Shown here piece after piece: positions 23,757-32,132 of a DNA stretch of 64,000 bases. How positions within the stretch are numbered: the stretch's first letter is position 1; the number at the start of each line of letters is the position of its first letter. This stretch comes from Caldinitratiruptor microaerophilus (GTDB lineage: Bacteria; Bacillota; Sulfobacillia; Symbiobacteriales; ZC4RG38). Position numbers and translations under genes: made by a program. Below the pieces are notes generated by a model. The model did not search any database. It worked only from the letters and a program-made list of their open reading frames with translations, and was not told the origin of the DNA. The stretch lies in assembly GCF_025999835.1 (NCBI RefSeq), contig NZ_AP025628.1, positions 1,798,001 through 1,862,000 of the forward strand. Direction: 5' to 3'.

Positions 23757-24953
23757 CTACTCCCCGGACCGGATGGCCTCGTACGGCTCCATGAGCGCCG
23801 CCCGCACGGCCGGGTAGGCGGCGGACACGACCCCCATCAGGGCGGCCACCGCAGCGGTCCCCGCGGCGATGCCCGCGGTCAGGGCCGGCGGGGGCCACAG
23901 GTACGGCACCCGCAGCCCTGCGGCGATCCACCGTCCTCCCGCCAGGACCATCCCGGCTCCCAGCACGACCCCGACCAGGCCGCTCAGGGTGGTCAGGAGC
24001 ACCGCCTCGGTGAGGATGAGGCCGAGGAGCTGCCCGGCGCCGGCCCCCATGGCCCGCACGAGGCCGAGCTCGCGCTGGCGCTCGGACACGGTGGCGGAGA
24101 AGAGTACCCCCACCATCACGAGGGCGATGCCCAGCAGGACCGCCACCACAAGGAGCAACCCGCGTACGGCGCGCACCTGACCTTGCGCCACCTCCCGGGC
24201 GACTTCGCCGCGGCGGACCACCTCCGCCTCCGGCACCTTGCTCCGGATCTGCGTGACCACGATCTCCGGCGGTACCCACTCCTCCACCCGCAGGAGGATG
24301 GCCGACACCGCCCCGGGGCTGAGGCGTGCCGCGGGCCCCGCGGCCCCGGACTCCTGCGCCCGCCGGGCGAGCCGGTAGACGGCGTCCCGGCGGACGAACA
24401 GCATGCGGTCCGCGCCCCCGCCGGTGCGCAGGAGCCGCCCGGCCACCCGGAACGTCTCCCCGTAGAGCTGCACCGTCCCGCCGGGCCGGTGCCCGGTGTT
24501 CGCCCCGGCGATCGCCTCGTCCGCGGCCAGGGGACCCGGCAGCCGCGCCTCGAGCCACGGCAGCACGGTGAAGTCCGCCTCCGGATCGAAGCCGGCCACG
24601 ACCGGGTCGCCCGGCCGCTGGCCGGGCAGGAACACCTGGGGCGCGGCGGCGGTGACGCCGCCGATCTTCTTCACCGCGTCGAGGGCCGATCCGTCCATGA
24701 AAAAGCCGGCAGGCCGGCCGGCGACGAGGGCCTCCTGCACGTCGGCCGCATGCCCTGCGGGGACGACGAGCATGTCCGCTCCCAGCCGGTCCAGCCCGAT
24801 CCGGACGCTGCGCTCGGTGCCGAGAAGAGTCACCAGGCCGGCGAAGAACGAGGCCGTCGCCAGGACCACCCCTGCCGCGCTGAGCAGGCTGCGCCCGGGG
24901 CGGCGGCGAAGGTTCTGCGCGGCCAGGTAGAGGAACCCGATCCGCTCACGCAC
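23757..24953 (-). CDS. FtsX/MacB-like ABC transporter permease
   Basis: A 398-residue permease with one membrane helix at about 20-45, a large extracytoplasmic domain (about 46-265) and three C-terminal helices, the FtsX/MacB plan. The C-terminal FtsX domain shows RQRELGLVRAMGAGAGQLLGL and YPAVRAALMEPYEAIRSGE. The start is GTG 24953. With the ATPase it probably forms a homodimeric transporter, and the DUF4418 gene upstream is likely part of the same operon. Export of a peptide or cofactor-like substrate is a guess only. Confidence 0.87.
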   Translation of the reverse strand: MRERIGFLYLAAQNLRRRPGRSLLSAAGVVLATASFFAGLVTLLGTERSVRIGLDRLGADMLVVPAGHAADVQEALVAGRPAGFFMDGSALDAVKKIGGVTAAAPQVFLPGQRPGDPVVAGFDPEADFTVLPWLEARLPGPLAADEAIAGANTGHRPGGTVQLYGETFRVAGRLLRTGGGADRMLFVRRDAVYRLARRAQESGAAGPAARLSPGAVSAILLRVEEWVPPEIVVTQIRSKVPEAEVVRRGEVAREVAQGQVRAVRGLLLVVAVLLGIALVMVGVLFSATVSERQRELGLVRAMGAGAGQLLGLILTEAVLLTTLSGLVGVVLGAGMVLAGGRWIAAGLRVPYLWPPPALTAGIAAGTAAVAALMGVVSAAYPAVRAALMEPYEAIRSGE

Positions 24954-25039
24954 GGGAGCCGATGTCGTTCATCCTTCCCTGAGTGGTGCTGGGTCGCAAC
25001 GTTGGAGGGTTCGCCGCGCGGGGAACGCACACCTCCCGC

Positions 25040-25474
25040 CTAGGTCGCCTGGGCGCCGGCCTCGCGCCGGGACGTGAAGTAGGTGAAGGCCCCGGCGAGG
25101 AGGAGCACCACCCCGACGCCGATCAGCGTCGGCTTGGTTTCCAGGTTGCACGGCATGTCGGGGTTCGGACACGTCGGAACCACGTACAGCGGCAGGAGAA
25201 CGATCAGGAGGCCGAGCAGCGCTACCAGGGGGCTGTAGAGGCGGATCAGGTTGTGCACCTTGCTCAGTACCAGGATGAGGCCCAGCACCGCCAGGAACAC
25301 GCCGAGCGCCTGCGCCGTGTTCGCCGTCCAGCTGCAGCGCATCGGCACCTGGTTGCCGTTCTGGAGCATCATGAAGTGCCCGTGGTCCGCGCAGACCGTG
25401 AAGAGGTTGTGGGGGCCGAACGTGAGCAGCAGCCCTGCCGCCAGGGTGAGCCATCCCAGCCACTTGCCACGCAT
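25040..25474 (-). CDS. DUF4418 family membrane protein
   Basis: A 144-residue membrane protein with four predicted helices. DUF4418 features are seen: a first helix ending TFGPHNLFTVC, the segment PMRCSWTANTAQALG, the pair MPC near the third loop, and a last helix GVGVVLLLAGAFTYF. Conserved cysteines (FTVC, MRCSW, PTCPN, DMPC) face the outside in the predicted topology and could bind metal or form disulfides. ATG 25474 follows GGGAGG. It leads the operon with the FtsX-like transporter. Function is not established for the family. Confidence 0.8.
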   Translation of the reverse strand: MRGKWLGWLTLAAGLLLTFGPHNLFTVCADHGHFMMLQNGNQVPMRCSWTANTAQALGVFLAVLGLILVLSKVHNLIRLYSPLVALLGLLIVLLPLYVVPTCPNPDMPCNLETKPTLIGVGVVLLLAGAFTYFTSRREAGAQAT

Positions 25475-25733
25475 GGTGTTGACCTCCCGGATGAGAAGTA
25501 GCCGAGTGGGGTCCTGCGTGTTCCGATACGAATACGAGATGAATACTACGTACTTCAAGTGTACGAATGCCATGGCACGTCCGGTATGATCCGATCGGAT
25601 CATTTCGCAAGGGCCGGCGCGAATCCACGGTTTCTCCACACGGCCTCCAAGGCGCGTCCAACGGGCCGGGGTAGTCTGGTCGCAGGAACAGGGAGACGGA
25701 AACCGGCTCCCGCACACAGGAGGTGTTCTCCGG
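25475..25733. promoter_or_regulatory. Divergent promoter region with an 18-bp perfect palindrome
   Basis: This 259-bp region separates the DUF4418 gene (minus) from the secreted protein gene (plus). It is unusually AT-rich around 25510-25570. A perfect 18-bp palindrome, ATGATCCGATCGGATCAT, lies at 25586-25603, and CGTAC/GTACG arms lie at 25548-25564. A dimeric repressor or activator controlling both genes is inferred. No regulator gene is adjacent. Confidence 0.5.
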
Positions 25734-26300
25734 ATGACGAGGTGGTACAAGACCCTGGCCGTGGCCACCGGGGCGGCGCTCGCCCTCGGACTCCTGGCTC
25801 TGGCCCTTCCGGCGACGCCGGCTGCCGCGGCCACGGCCCCGGCGGCCCCGTCCACCCCGGCGCCCGCATGGGGGCCCGGGTACGGACCCGGCCTCGGACC
25901 GGGCACCGGCCGCGCCTGGGGCGGTCCCGGGTACGGCGGCCGGCTCGGCGGCTGGGGCCACGGGTTCGGCATGGGCCCCGGCTGGGTGTGCGGCGGCGCG
26001 GCAGGCGGCTGGGCGCTCGACGCCGACGCCCTCGAGAGCTACGTGAAGGCGAACCCGGCCCTGGTGGCCGAGCGCGCGCAGCGGGCGCTCGAGAACCTCG
26101 ACGCCCGGGAGCAGGCGCTGCGTGACGCCGTCGCCGACCTGCAGGGCGAGATCGAGGGCGTGACCGACGCCCGCCTCAAGGCCGTCCTCAGCGCCCGGCT
26201 CGAGCTCCTGAAGAACCGGCTCGACGCCATGGACGAGCAGCGGGCGTACCTGAAGGCCCTCGCGGACTACGCCCGCTCGCTGGCCGCCACGCCGCAGTAA
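25734..26300 (+). CDS. Secreted protein with Gly/Pro/aromatic-rich segment and helical tail
   Basis: Unrecognised 188-residue exported protein. A signal peptide (WYKTLAVATGAAL, cleavage near PAAAA) precedes a low-complexity stretch (about 45-90) with GPGYGPGLGPGTG and GHGFGMGPG repeats containing His and Met. The C-terminal half (about 98-185) is a charged, helix-forming segment with coiled-coil periodicity (RAQRALENLDAREQALRDAV). The general plan recalls periplasmic metal- or stress-binding proteins, but no family can be named. GGAGGTG precedes ATG 25734. Confidence 0.7.
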   Translation: MTRWYKTLAVATGAALALGLLALALPATPAAAATAPAAPSTPAPAWGPGYGPGLGPGTGRAWGGPGYGGRLGGWGHGFGMGPGWVCGGAAGGWALDADALESYVKANPALVAERAQRALENLDAREQALRDAVADLQGEIEGVTDARLKAVLSARLELLKNRLDAMDEQRAYLKALADYARSLAATPQ

Positions 26301-26341
26301 GCGCTCCCATCGCGGCGGTCGCTCGCAGCGGGACGCAGCCA

Positions 26342-26381
26342 GGCACCCCCGGCGCGGGAGACGATCTCCGGCGGGGGTGCC
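26342..26381 (+). terminator. Hairpin after the secreted protein gene
   Basis: GGCACCCCCG (26342-26351) pairs perfectly with CGGGGGTGCC (26372-26381), with an inner GGAG/CTCC stem. It lies 41 nt after the stop and lacks a U tract. It probably ends the secreted protein transcript. Confidence 0.5.
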
Positions 26382-26453
26382 CGGCCGCGCCGTGGCGCCG
26401 GTTGGCCGGTCCCGGCCCCCGTGCTACCATGGGGACGGGAGGCGAGGTTCAAG

Positions 26454-26714
26454 GTGCGGCGCATTACGTACAAGGATAAGGAATACCTCATCCACACCCG
26501 CTCGGGCATGCGGCTGATCGACTCCATGCGCGAGCAGGGGATTCCCGTCGAGTGCAACTGCAAGAAGGACCCGTCCAGCCGGCTCTGCCTGACCCGCTAC
26601 CCCAGGAGCGAGGCGTTCCTCCTCACCGAGCCGACGGAACTGGAGCGCAGCGTGCTCACTCCGCAGGAACTCGACCAGGGGTACCGCCTGGCCTGCCAGG
26701 CCCTCTTCAAGTAG
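26454..26714 (+). CDS. Ferredoxin-like small protein with non-canonical cysteines
   Basis: An 86-residue protein with the outline of a plant-type [2Fe-2S] ferredoxin: an N-terminal beta pair, RSGMRLIDSMREQGIPVEC, and the closing ELDQGYRLACQ. The cysteines are Cys34, Cys36, Cys45 and Cys81, spaced C-x-C-x8-C-x35-C. The usual spacing is C-x4-C-x2-C-x(about 30)-C, so cluster binding by the standard loop is doubtful. GTG 26454 follows GGGAGG; a GTG at 26421 is less likely. Its stop overlaps the convergent pyrF gene by 8 nt. Confidence 0.7.
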   Translation: MRRITYKDKEYLIHTRSGMRLIDSMREQGIPVECNCKKDPSSRLCLTRYPRSEAFLLTEPTELERSVLTPQELDQGYRLACQALFK

Positions 26715-27633
26715 CGCGCCGGGCCGCCGCCCGGAGGTCGAGGGCCGCCGAGCGGGCGGCTGCCGCCACCGAGGCCCGGAACTCCTCCGGGCCGGCGTGC
26801 TCGCTGGAGAACGCGTAGATGATGCTGCGCGCTGCCACCACGAGGGCACCGCGCCCCCCCGGCAGGAACGCCCCGGCGACTTCTGCCGCGCCCGCACCCT
26901 GGGCGCCGTACCCGGGCACCAGGAAGAAGGTGTGGGGCAGCCAGGCCCGGAGCCGGGCGAGGTCCTCCGGGTACGTCGCGCCCACGACGGCCCCCACCGC
27001 CGAGAACCCGCTGCGGCCCACGTGCTTCGCCCCCAGGGCGTCGACGAGCTTCGCCGCCTGCAGGGCCAGGGTCTCCCCCGACAGGAGCACCTGGTCCTGC
27101 AGCTCCGCCGCGCCGGGGTTGGAGGTCTTCACGAGCACGAAGAGCCCGCGGCCCAGGGCCGCCGCCCGCTTCACGAAGGGCTCCAGCGCGTCGCTCCCCA
27201 GGTACGGGTTCACCGTGAGGGCGTCCGCGTAGCGGTCCGGGTCGGCCCAGGCGGACACCGGCGCCTCGTGGCCGAGGAAGGCGTCGGCGTACGCGGCGGC
27301 GGTCGAGCCGATGTCGCCGCGCTTGGCGTCCGCGATCACGAGGAGGCCCTTCTGGCGGGCGTACAGGACGAGCTGCCAGAAGGCCTCCACGCCCGCCCCG
27401 CCGTAAGCCTCGAAGAAGGCGCTCTGGAGCTTGACCGCCGGGACCAGGGGGGCCACGGCGTCCACCACCGCCGCCCCGAACAGGTACAGGGCCGCTGCCG
27501 CCCCGCGCTCGTTCTGGCCGTGGCGGCGGGCGGCCTCCTCGCGGATGTGGGCCGGGATCCGCCCCAGCACGGGGTCGATGCCGACGCAGAGGGGATTTTC
27601 CAGCTCTTCGATGCGGCGGACCAGCCGGTCCAC
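26707..27633 (-). CDS. pyrF: Orotidine 5'-phosphate decarboxylase (type 2)
   Basis: Converts OMP to UMP, the last step of pyrimidine nucleotide synthesis. The 308-residue length and sequence fit the longer type 2 family: NPLCVGIDPVLGRIP, the catalytic ADAKRGDIGSTA block, VNPYLGSDALEPF, VLVKTSNPGA, and the phosphate-binding end FLVPGYGAQG. GTG 27633 follows GGAGAG. It stands without other pyr genes, downstream of rluD and lspA on the same strand with a 20-nt gap, so it is likely read from that operon. Confidence 0.93.
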   Translation of the reverse strand: MDRLVRRIEELENPLCVGIDPVLGRIPAHIREEAARRHGQNERGAAAALYLFGAAVVDAVAPLVPAVKLQSAFFEAYGGAGVEAFWQLVLYARQKGLLVIADAKRGDIGSTAAAYADAFLGHEAPVSAWADPDRYADALTVNPYLGSDALEPFVKRAAALGRGLFVLVKTSNPGAAELQDQVLLSGETLALQAAKLVDALGAKHVGRSGFSAVGAVVGATYPEDLARLRAWLPHTFFLVPGYGAQGAGAAEVAGAFLPGGRGALVVAARSIIYAFSSEHAGPEEFRASVAAAARSAALDLRAAARRAT

Positions 27634-27653
27634 GAACGGCTCTCCTGCCAACG

Positions 27654-28598
27654 CTACGCCTCCCCGGCCTCGCCCCGCCGGAGGGCCTCGATCGCCCGGG
27701 CCATGTCCTCCGGCGGGGGGACCTCGAACTGGAGCCATTCCCCGGTGCGGGGGTGGACGAAGCCGAGCCGGAACGCGTGCAGGGCCTGCGCCGTCAGCCC
27801 CAGGGCCTGCCGGCGCGGCCCGTAGACCGGGTCCCCCGCCACCGGGTGCCCGATGTAGGCCAGGTGCACCCGGATCTGGTGGGTCCGGCCGGTCTCCAGC
27901 CGGCACTGCACCAGGCTGAAGCCCCGGTACCGTTCCAGCACCCGGAAGTGGGTGATCGCCTCCCGGCCCCGGCCCGGCGTGACCGCCATCCGCTTGCGGT
28001 CGGTCGGGTGCCGGCCCACGGGCGCCTCGATCCGGCCGGACTCCACGGGCGGGCTCCCGTGGACGATCGCCAGGTACTCCCGGCGCAGGGCGCGGCGCTG
28101 GACCTGCTCGGCCAGGCGCTGGTGCGCCTGCGGGTTCAAGGCGACCACGAGGAGGCCCGTGGTGTCCTTGTCGAGCCGGTGGACGATGCCCGGTCGGGCG
28201 GGGTCGCCGGGGACGTCCTCGCCGTCCTCCCACGCCGCCATCCCGGCCACGGTGTTGGCCAGTGTGCCCCGCGCGTGCCCCGCCGCCGGGTGCACCACGA
28301 GCCCCCGGGGCTTGTTGACCACCAGCACGTCCTCATCCCGGTACACCACGTCCAGCGGGATGTCCTCCGGCACCAGGCCGGCCGCCTCCGGCGGGGGCAC
28401 CTCCAGGACGACCTCGTCCCCGGGGGACAGGCGCTGCCCCGCCCGGGCGGGCCGGCCGCCCACCCGGCAGCGGCCGGACCGGATCAGCGCCTGGATCCGC
28501 GCCCGGGACAGGCCCGGCTCGGGCTGCGCGGCGAGGAACACGTCGAGCCGCTGCCCGGCGTCCGCCTCCCCCGCACGGAACCGGAACACCTGCGTCAC
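27654..28598 (-). CDS. rluD: RluA/RluD-family pseudouridine synthase
   Basis: RNA pseudouridine synthase of 314 residues. An N-terminal S4 RNA-binding domain (GQRLDVFLAAQPEPGLSRAR) leads to the catalytic domain with the Asp motif GIVHRLDKDTTGLLVVA. Later motifs are RREYLAIVHG and LETGRTHQIRVHLAYIGHP. It resembles YlyB/RluD, which modify large-subunit rRNA. GTG 28598 overlaps the lspA stop by GTGA. The lspA-rluD pairing matches Bacillus, where ylyB follows lspA. Confidence 0.9.
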   Translation of the reverse strand: MTQVFRFRAGEADAGQRLDVFLAAQPEPGLSRARIQALIRSGRCRVGGRPARAGQRLSPGDEVVLEVPPPEAAGLVPEDIPLDVVYRDEDVLVVNKPRGLVVHPAAGHARGTLANTVAGMAAWEDGEDVPGDPARPGIVHRLDKDTTGLLVVALNPQAHQRLAEQVQRRALRREYLAIVHGSPPVESGRIEAPVGRHPTDRKRMAVTPGRGREAITHFRVLERYRGFSLVQCRLETGRTHQIRVHLAYIGHPVAGDPVYGPRRQALGLTAQALHAFRLGFVHPRTGEWLQFEVPPPEDMARAIEALRRGEAGEA

Positions 28599-29047
28599 CC
28601 GCGGCGCCCCTCCCGCCAGTGGTGCAGCAGGAAGAGGCCCACCCCGAGCACGATGGACACGTCGGCCAGGTTGAAGACGGGGTAGTGCCAGTCCCGCCAG
28701 TAGAAGTCCAGGAAGTCGACCACCCGGCCCAGCCGCACCCGGTCGGCGAGGTTGCCGGCCGCCCCACCGAGCATGAGTCCCATCGCGTAGGGCAGGACTC
28801 CCACCTGCCCTTCCGGCCGGCGCGCGTGGTACAGGATCAGGAGCACCGCCCCGACGGAGACCGCGATGAAGAGCTCGCGCTGGTGGGGAAGGAGGCCGAA
28901 GGCCGCGCCGGGGTTGAGCACGTACGTGATCTGGAAGAAGCCCGGAATCACGGGGATGGTCTCGCCGAGCGCGAGCCGGGCGGCGACGAGCGACTTGGAC
29001 GCCATGTCCACGACCAGCGCCAGGAGCCCGACCAGGATCGTGCGCAC
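28595..29047 (-). CDS. lspA: Signal peptidase II (lipoprotein signal peptidase)
   Basis: Integral membrane aspartyl protease that removes signal peptides of prolipoproteins, 150 residues with four helices. The catalytic Asp residues lie in GNLADRV and VFNLADVSI. NPGAAFGLL, a family hallmark, is present. Its clients in this window would be the lipoproteins PstS, PstS2 and OppA. Downstream rluD is coupled by a 4-nt overlap. Confidence 0.95.
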   Translation of the reverse strand: MRTILVGLLALVVDMASKSLVAARLALGETIPVIPGFFQITYVLNPGAAFGLLPHQRELFIAVSVGAVLLILYHARRPEGQVGVLPYAMGLMLGGAAGNLADRVRLGRVVDFLDFYWRDWHYPVFNLADVSIVLGVGLFLLHHWREGRRG

Positions 29048-29101
29048 GCCCTTCCCTCCCGTGCCCGCACCAGTCTAGCACAGGAAGGAACGGGAAAACA
29101 A

Positions 29102-29845
29102 TCACGGCCCCCGCACCCGGCCGCCGCCCTCCAGGGGATTGTCCACGTCGCCCATGTAGCGCTCCCCCTCGGGCCCCCAGCCGCCCACCTCCTGGCCGAT
29201 GTCCCGCCCCGCCGGATCGCCGTGCACGGGCTCCCAGTCCTCGTCGACCATCCGCTCGACGGGCGCCACCGTGCCCGGGTGCTCCTGGCTCCGGTACAGG
29301 TCGTCGTAATCGGTGGCCCCGGGCACGTCCTGGGGCGTCTCGGACGTGCCGTAGGCGGCCACATCCTGCCAGGCGTCCTCGCCGTCGTAGGCCGCGTATT
29401 CCTTGTCGTTGCGCCACGACCGGCCGAACGGCGGGGAGAGCACCTCCTCCTCGATCGGCCTGCGCAGCGGGTCGGGGCGGGCTTCCCGTGCCGACTTGCA
29501 GTCCGCACAGAGGGTCGTCATGGGGAAGGCTTCGAGGCGCTCCTCCGGGATCGGCCGCCCGCAGAACTCGCAGATGCCGTACCGGCCCCGGCCCATGCGG
29601 GCGAGGGCGTGGTCGATCGCCATGAGCATCCGCTGGGCGTTCTGCCGCAGGCCCAGGTCCTTCTCCCGCTCGAACATCTCGGTCCCGGCGTCCGCCGGAT
29701 GGTTGTCGTAGAGGGACATCTCCTCGTAGGCCTCGACCATGGACTGCCCGAGGCCGGCGTCGTTCAGCCGTTCGACCTGCTCCGCGTACCGCTTCTTCTC
29801 CTCCAGGAGTCGCCGCCGGAAGTGCTCCAGGCGCGCCGTGTCCAC
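29102..29845 (-). CDS. TraR/DksA-type zinc-finger protein (YteA-like)
   Basis: A 247-residue protein resembling the Bacillus sporulation-associated YteA. An N-terminal coiled coil (RLEHFRRRLLEEKKRY) is followed by the YteA motif MSLYDNHPADAGTEMFEREK and a four-cysteine DksA zinc finger (CEFCGRPIP, LCADCK). The acidic tail has PFGRSWRNDKEYAAYDGEDA and YGTSETPQDVP. DksA proteins bind the RNA polymerase secondary channel; whether YteA does is unproven. GTG 29845 follows GGAGGG. An ATG at 29887 overlapping the upstream stop is possible. It lies upstream of lspA. Confidence 0.85.
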   Translation of the reverse strand: MDTARLEHFRRRLLEEKKRYAEQVERLNDAGLGQSMVEAYEEMSLYDNHPADAGTEMFEREKDLGLRQNAQRMLMAIDHALARMGRGRYGICEFCGRPIPEERLEAFPMTTLCADCKSAREARPDPLRRPIEEEVLSPPFGRSWRNDKEYAAYDGEDAWQDVAAYGTSETPQDVPGATDYDDLYRSQEHPGTVAPVERMVDEDWEPVHGDPAGRDIGQEVGGWGPEGERYMGDVDNPLEGGGRVRGP

Positions 29846-29883
29846 GGTCGCCTTCCCTCCTCGCCGCGGCGGGGGACGGGCGG

Positions 29884-30195
29884 TCATGGCCCGAGGTTCA
29901 GGCGGACCATCCGCACGATGTCGGCGATCAGCCCGCCGATGTGCGGCACCCGGGCTTGCAAGGCCAGCGCCGCCAGGCGCAGCACCGCCGCCGCCACCAC
30001 CGTGAACCCGAACGCCATCCCGAGCCCCCGGGCGGTCCCGGCGGCGAAGTTCACCCAGAAAAGCCGCCAGGGCCGCCGGGTCAGGTCGGCGTAGTCGGCC
30101 AGGTTCATGCGTTCCAGGGCCACGGCCAGCCGCTCCACGCGCTCCTCCAGGCCGGGGCCCGTGCGGCCGCCCGCACCCCGGCACCCAGCGGTCAC
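29884..30195 (-). CDS. DUF5665 family membrane protein
   Basis: A 103-residue protein with an N-terminal helix (GLEERVERLAVALERMNLADY), the conserved block RRPWRLFWVNFAAGTARGLGM, and one membrane helix (about 55-80), followed by a short amphipathic end. The family has no assigned function and is common in spore-forming Firmicutes. GTG 30195 follows GAGGGGG. Its stop forms ATGA with a potential start of the YteA-like gene, so the two are probably coupled. Confidence 0.75.
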   Translation of the reverse strand: MTAGCRGAGGRTGPGLEERVERLAVALERMNLADYADLTRRPWRLFWVNFAAGTARGLGMAFGFTVVAAAVLRLAALALQARVPHIGGLIADIVRMVRLNLGP

Positions 30196-30285
30196 CGCGC
30201 TACCCCCTCGCCTGACCGTAGCGTGCGCGCCGGACGCGCGCGCTAACCGGGCACCGTGGACGCCGGTGCCCGGACGGCCGCGCCT

Positions 30286-31983
30286 TCATGCGGTCGGCGT
30301 CGCCTGCTGCCGGAGCGCCTCCTCCCGGAGCACCCGCCGCAGGACCTTGCCGGCCGCCGACTTCGGGAGGGAGTCCCGGAACTCGACGGACGTCGGGACC
30401 TTGTACCGGGCGAGGCGCTCACGGCAGAACTCGATCACCTCCTCCTCGGTGAGGGTCGTGCCGGGACGGGGCACCACGTACGCCTTCACGGTCTCGCCCC
30501 GGTACTCGTGCGGCACCCCGATCACCGCGGCTTCCATGATCCCCGGATGCTGGTAGAGGACTTCCTCGACCTCCCGTGGGTAGATGTTGTACCCGCTGGC
30601 GATGATGACCTCCTTGAGCCGGTCCACGATGTAGCAGTACCCATCCTCATCGATCCGGGCCACGTCGCCCGTGTGCAGCCATCCGTCCCGGAGCACCCGG
30701 GCCGTCTCGTCGGGCCGGTTCCAGTACCCCTGCATCACCTGCGGGCCCCGGACGCACAGCTCGCCCGGCTGGCCCACGGGCACCTCCTCGCCGGTCTCGG
30801 GGCTTACGATGCGGACGTCCGTGTCGGGGAACGGCACGCCGATGCTGCCGACCACCCGCCGCCCCTGGAGCGGGTTGGCGTGGGTGACGGGCGACGCCTC
30901 GGTTAGCCCGTACCCCTCGACCAGCTTCGCTCCCGTGAGCGCCTCGAACCGCGTCTGCACCTCCACCGGCAGGGGGGCGGCGCCGCTGATGCAGGCCTGG
31001 ATGGAGCTCAGGTCGTACCGCCCGACCTCCGGGTGGTTGTTGATCGCCACGTACATCGGGGGTGCCCCCGGGAACAGGGTGGGGCGGTAACGCTGGATGA
31101 GCTTGAGGACCTCTCCGACCTGAAACCGCGCGACCAGGATCAGGGTGGCCCCCGTGGCGACCCCGAGGTTCAGGGCGGTGGTCAGCCCGTACACGTGGAA
31201 GAACGGCAGGACGGCCAGCACACGCTGCTCCCCGCGCTCGAGCCCCCGCACCCACTCCCACGTCTGCAGCGTGTTGGCGACCAGGTTGCGGTGGGTGAGC
31301 ATGGCGCCCTTGGCGATCCCGGTGGTTCCGCCGGTGTACTGCAGGAGGGCCAGGTCCTCGCCGCGCACGGTCACAGCCGGTGGGGGAGCGCCACGGTGGC
31401 GCGCCAGGAGCTCGGGCAGGCGGTGAAGGTTCGGCTGGTCGGGCAGGGCGAGGGAGTGCCCTTCGCGCCGGGCCTTGAGCGGGTACAAGAGACGGAGCGG
31501 CAGCGGCAGCGCGTCCCGGATCGACGCCGCGATGAGCCGCCGGACCGGGGTCCTGGGCACCGCCCTCGAGACGCGCGGGTACAGGATGTCCAGGAACACC
31601 AGCGTCTCCGCCCCGCTGTCGCTGAGCTGGTGCTCCAGCTCCCGTTCCGTGTAGAGCGGGTTCGTCATGACCACCACGGCGCCCGCCTTCAGCGCACCGT
31701 AGAAGGTGATCACGGTCTGGGGCAGGTTGGGCAGCATGATCGCCACGCGGTCGCCGGGCCGGACGCCCAGGGCGGCCAGGGCGGCGGCGAACGCGTCCGC
31801 CGCCTCGCGCACCCCGGCCCAGGTCAGCCGTGCTCCCTGGAAGATGGTGGCCGTGCCGTGGGGCTTGCGGGCGGCGGTGTCGTCGAGGAATGCGTACAGG
31901 GGCACGTCGGGGTAATCCAGGTGGGGACGCACCCAGGGGTCGTAAAACTTGACCCACGGGCGATCCGCGGCGGTACCGGTCAT
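30286..31983 (-). CDS. fadD: Long-chain fatty acid-CoA ligase
   Basis: A 565-residue ANL-family enzyme that activates fatty acids with ATP and CoA. The P-loop LQYTGGTTGIAKGAMLTH, the VEGYGLTEASPVTH motif, GWLHTGDVARIDEDGY and RLKEVIIASGYNIYP hinge are all intact, and the catalytic Lys is in KSAAGKVLRR at the end. ATG 31983 follows GGAGGG. It stands alone downstream of the opp genes, separated by a region with an inverted repeat. No other beta-oxidation genes are adjacent. Confidence 0.93.
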   Translation of the reverse strand: MTGTAADRPWVKFYDPWVRPHLDYPDVPLYAFLDDTAARKPHGTATIFQGARLTWAGVREAADAFAAALAALGVRPGDRVAIMLPNLPQTVITFYGALKAGAVVVMTNPLYTERELEHQLSDSGAETLVFLDILYPRVSRAVPRTPVRRLIAASIRDALPLPLRLLYPLKARREGHSLALPDQPNLHRLPELLARHRGAPPPAVTVRGEDLALLQYTGGTTGIAKGAMLTHRNLVANTLQTWEWVRGLERGEQRVLAVLPFFHVYGLTTALNLGVATGATLILVARFQVGEVLKLIQRYRPTLFPGAPPMYVAINNHPEVGRYDLSSIQACISGAAPLPVEVQTRFEALTGAKLVEGYGLTEASPVTHANPLQGRRVVGSIGVPFPDTDVRIVSPETGEEVPVGQPGELCVRGPQVMQGYWNRPDETARVLRDGWLHTGDVARIDEDGYCYIVDRLKEVIIASGYNIYPREVEEVLYQHPGIMEAAVIGVPHEYRGETVKAYVVPRPGTTLTEEEVIEFCRERLARYKVPTSVEFRDSLPKSAAGKVLRRVLREEALRQQATPTA

Positions 31984-32046
31984 GGCGTGTGTCCCTCCGG
32001 CCGGGGTCCGGGTCGGTCCGGGCGCGTGCACGGTCGCGCAGGAGGC

Positions 32047-32077
32047 CCCGAAGGATACTGTTTGATCAGTTCGGGGC
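32047..32077. promoter_or_regulatory. Nested inverted repeat upstream of the acyl-CoA ligase gene
   Basis: CCCCGAA (32047-32053) and TTCGGGG (32071-32077) enclose a second pair, ACTG (32058-32061) and CAGT (32068-32071). It lies 64 bp upstream of the fadD start and downstream of oppC. An operator for a fatty-acid regulator or a terminator for the opp transcript are both possible. Confidence 0.35.
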
Positions 32078-32132
32078 AGAGGCCCGTCGCTCCTTCCCAA
32101 CCGTCCGGTCGGCAGAAAAACAGTTCACCCGG

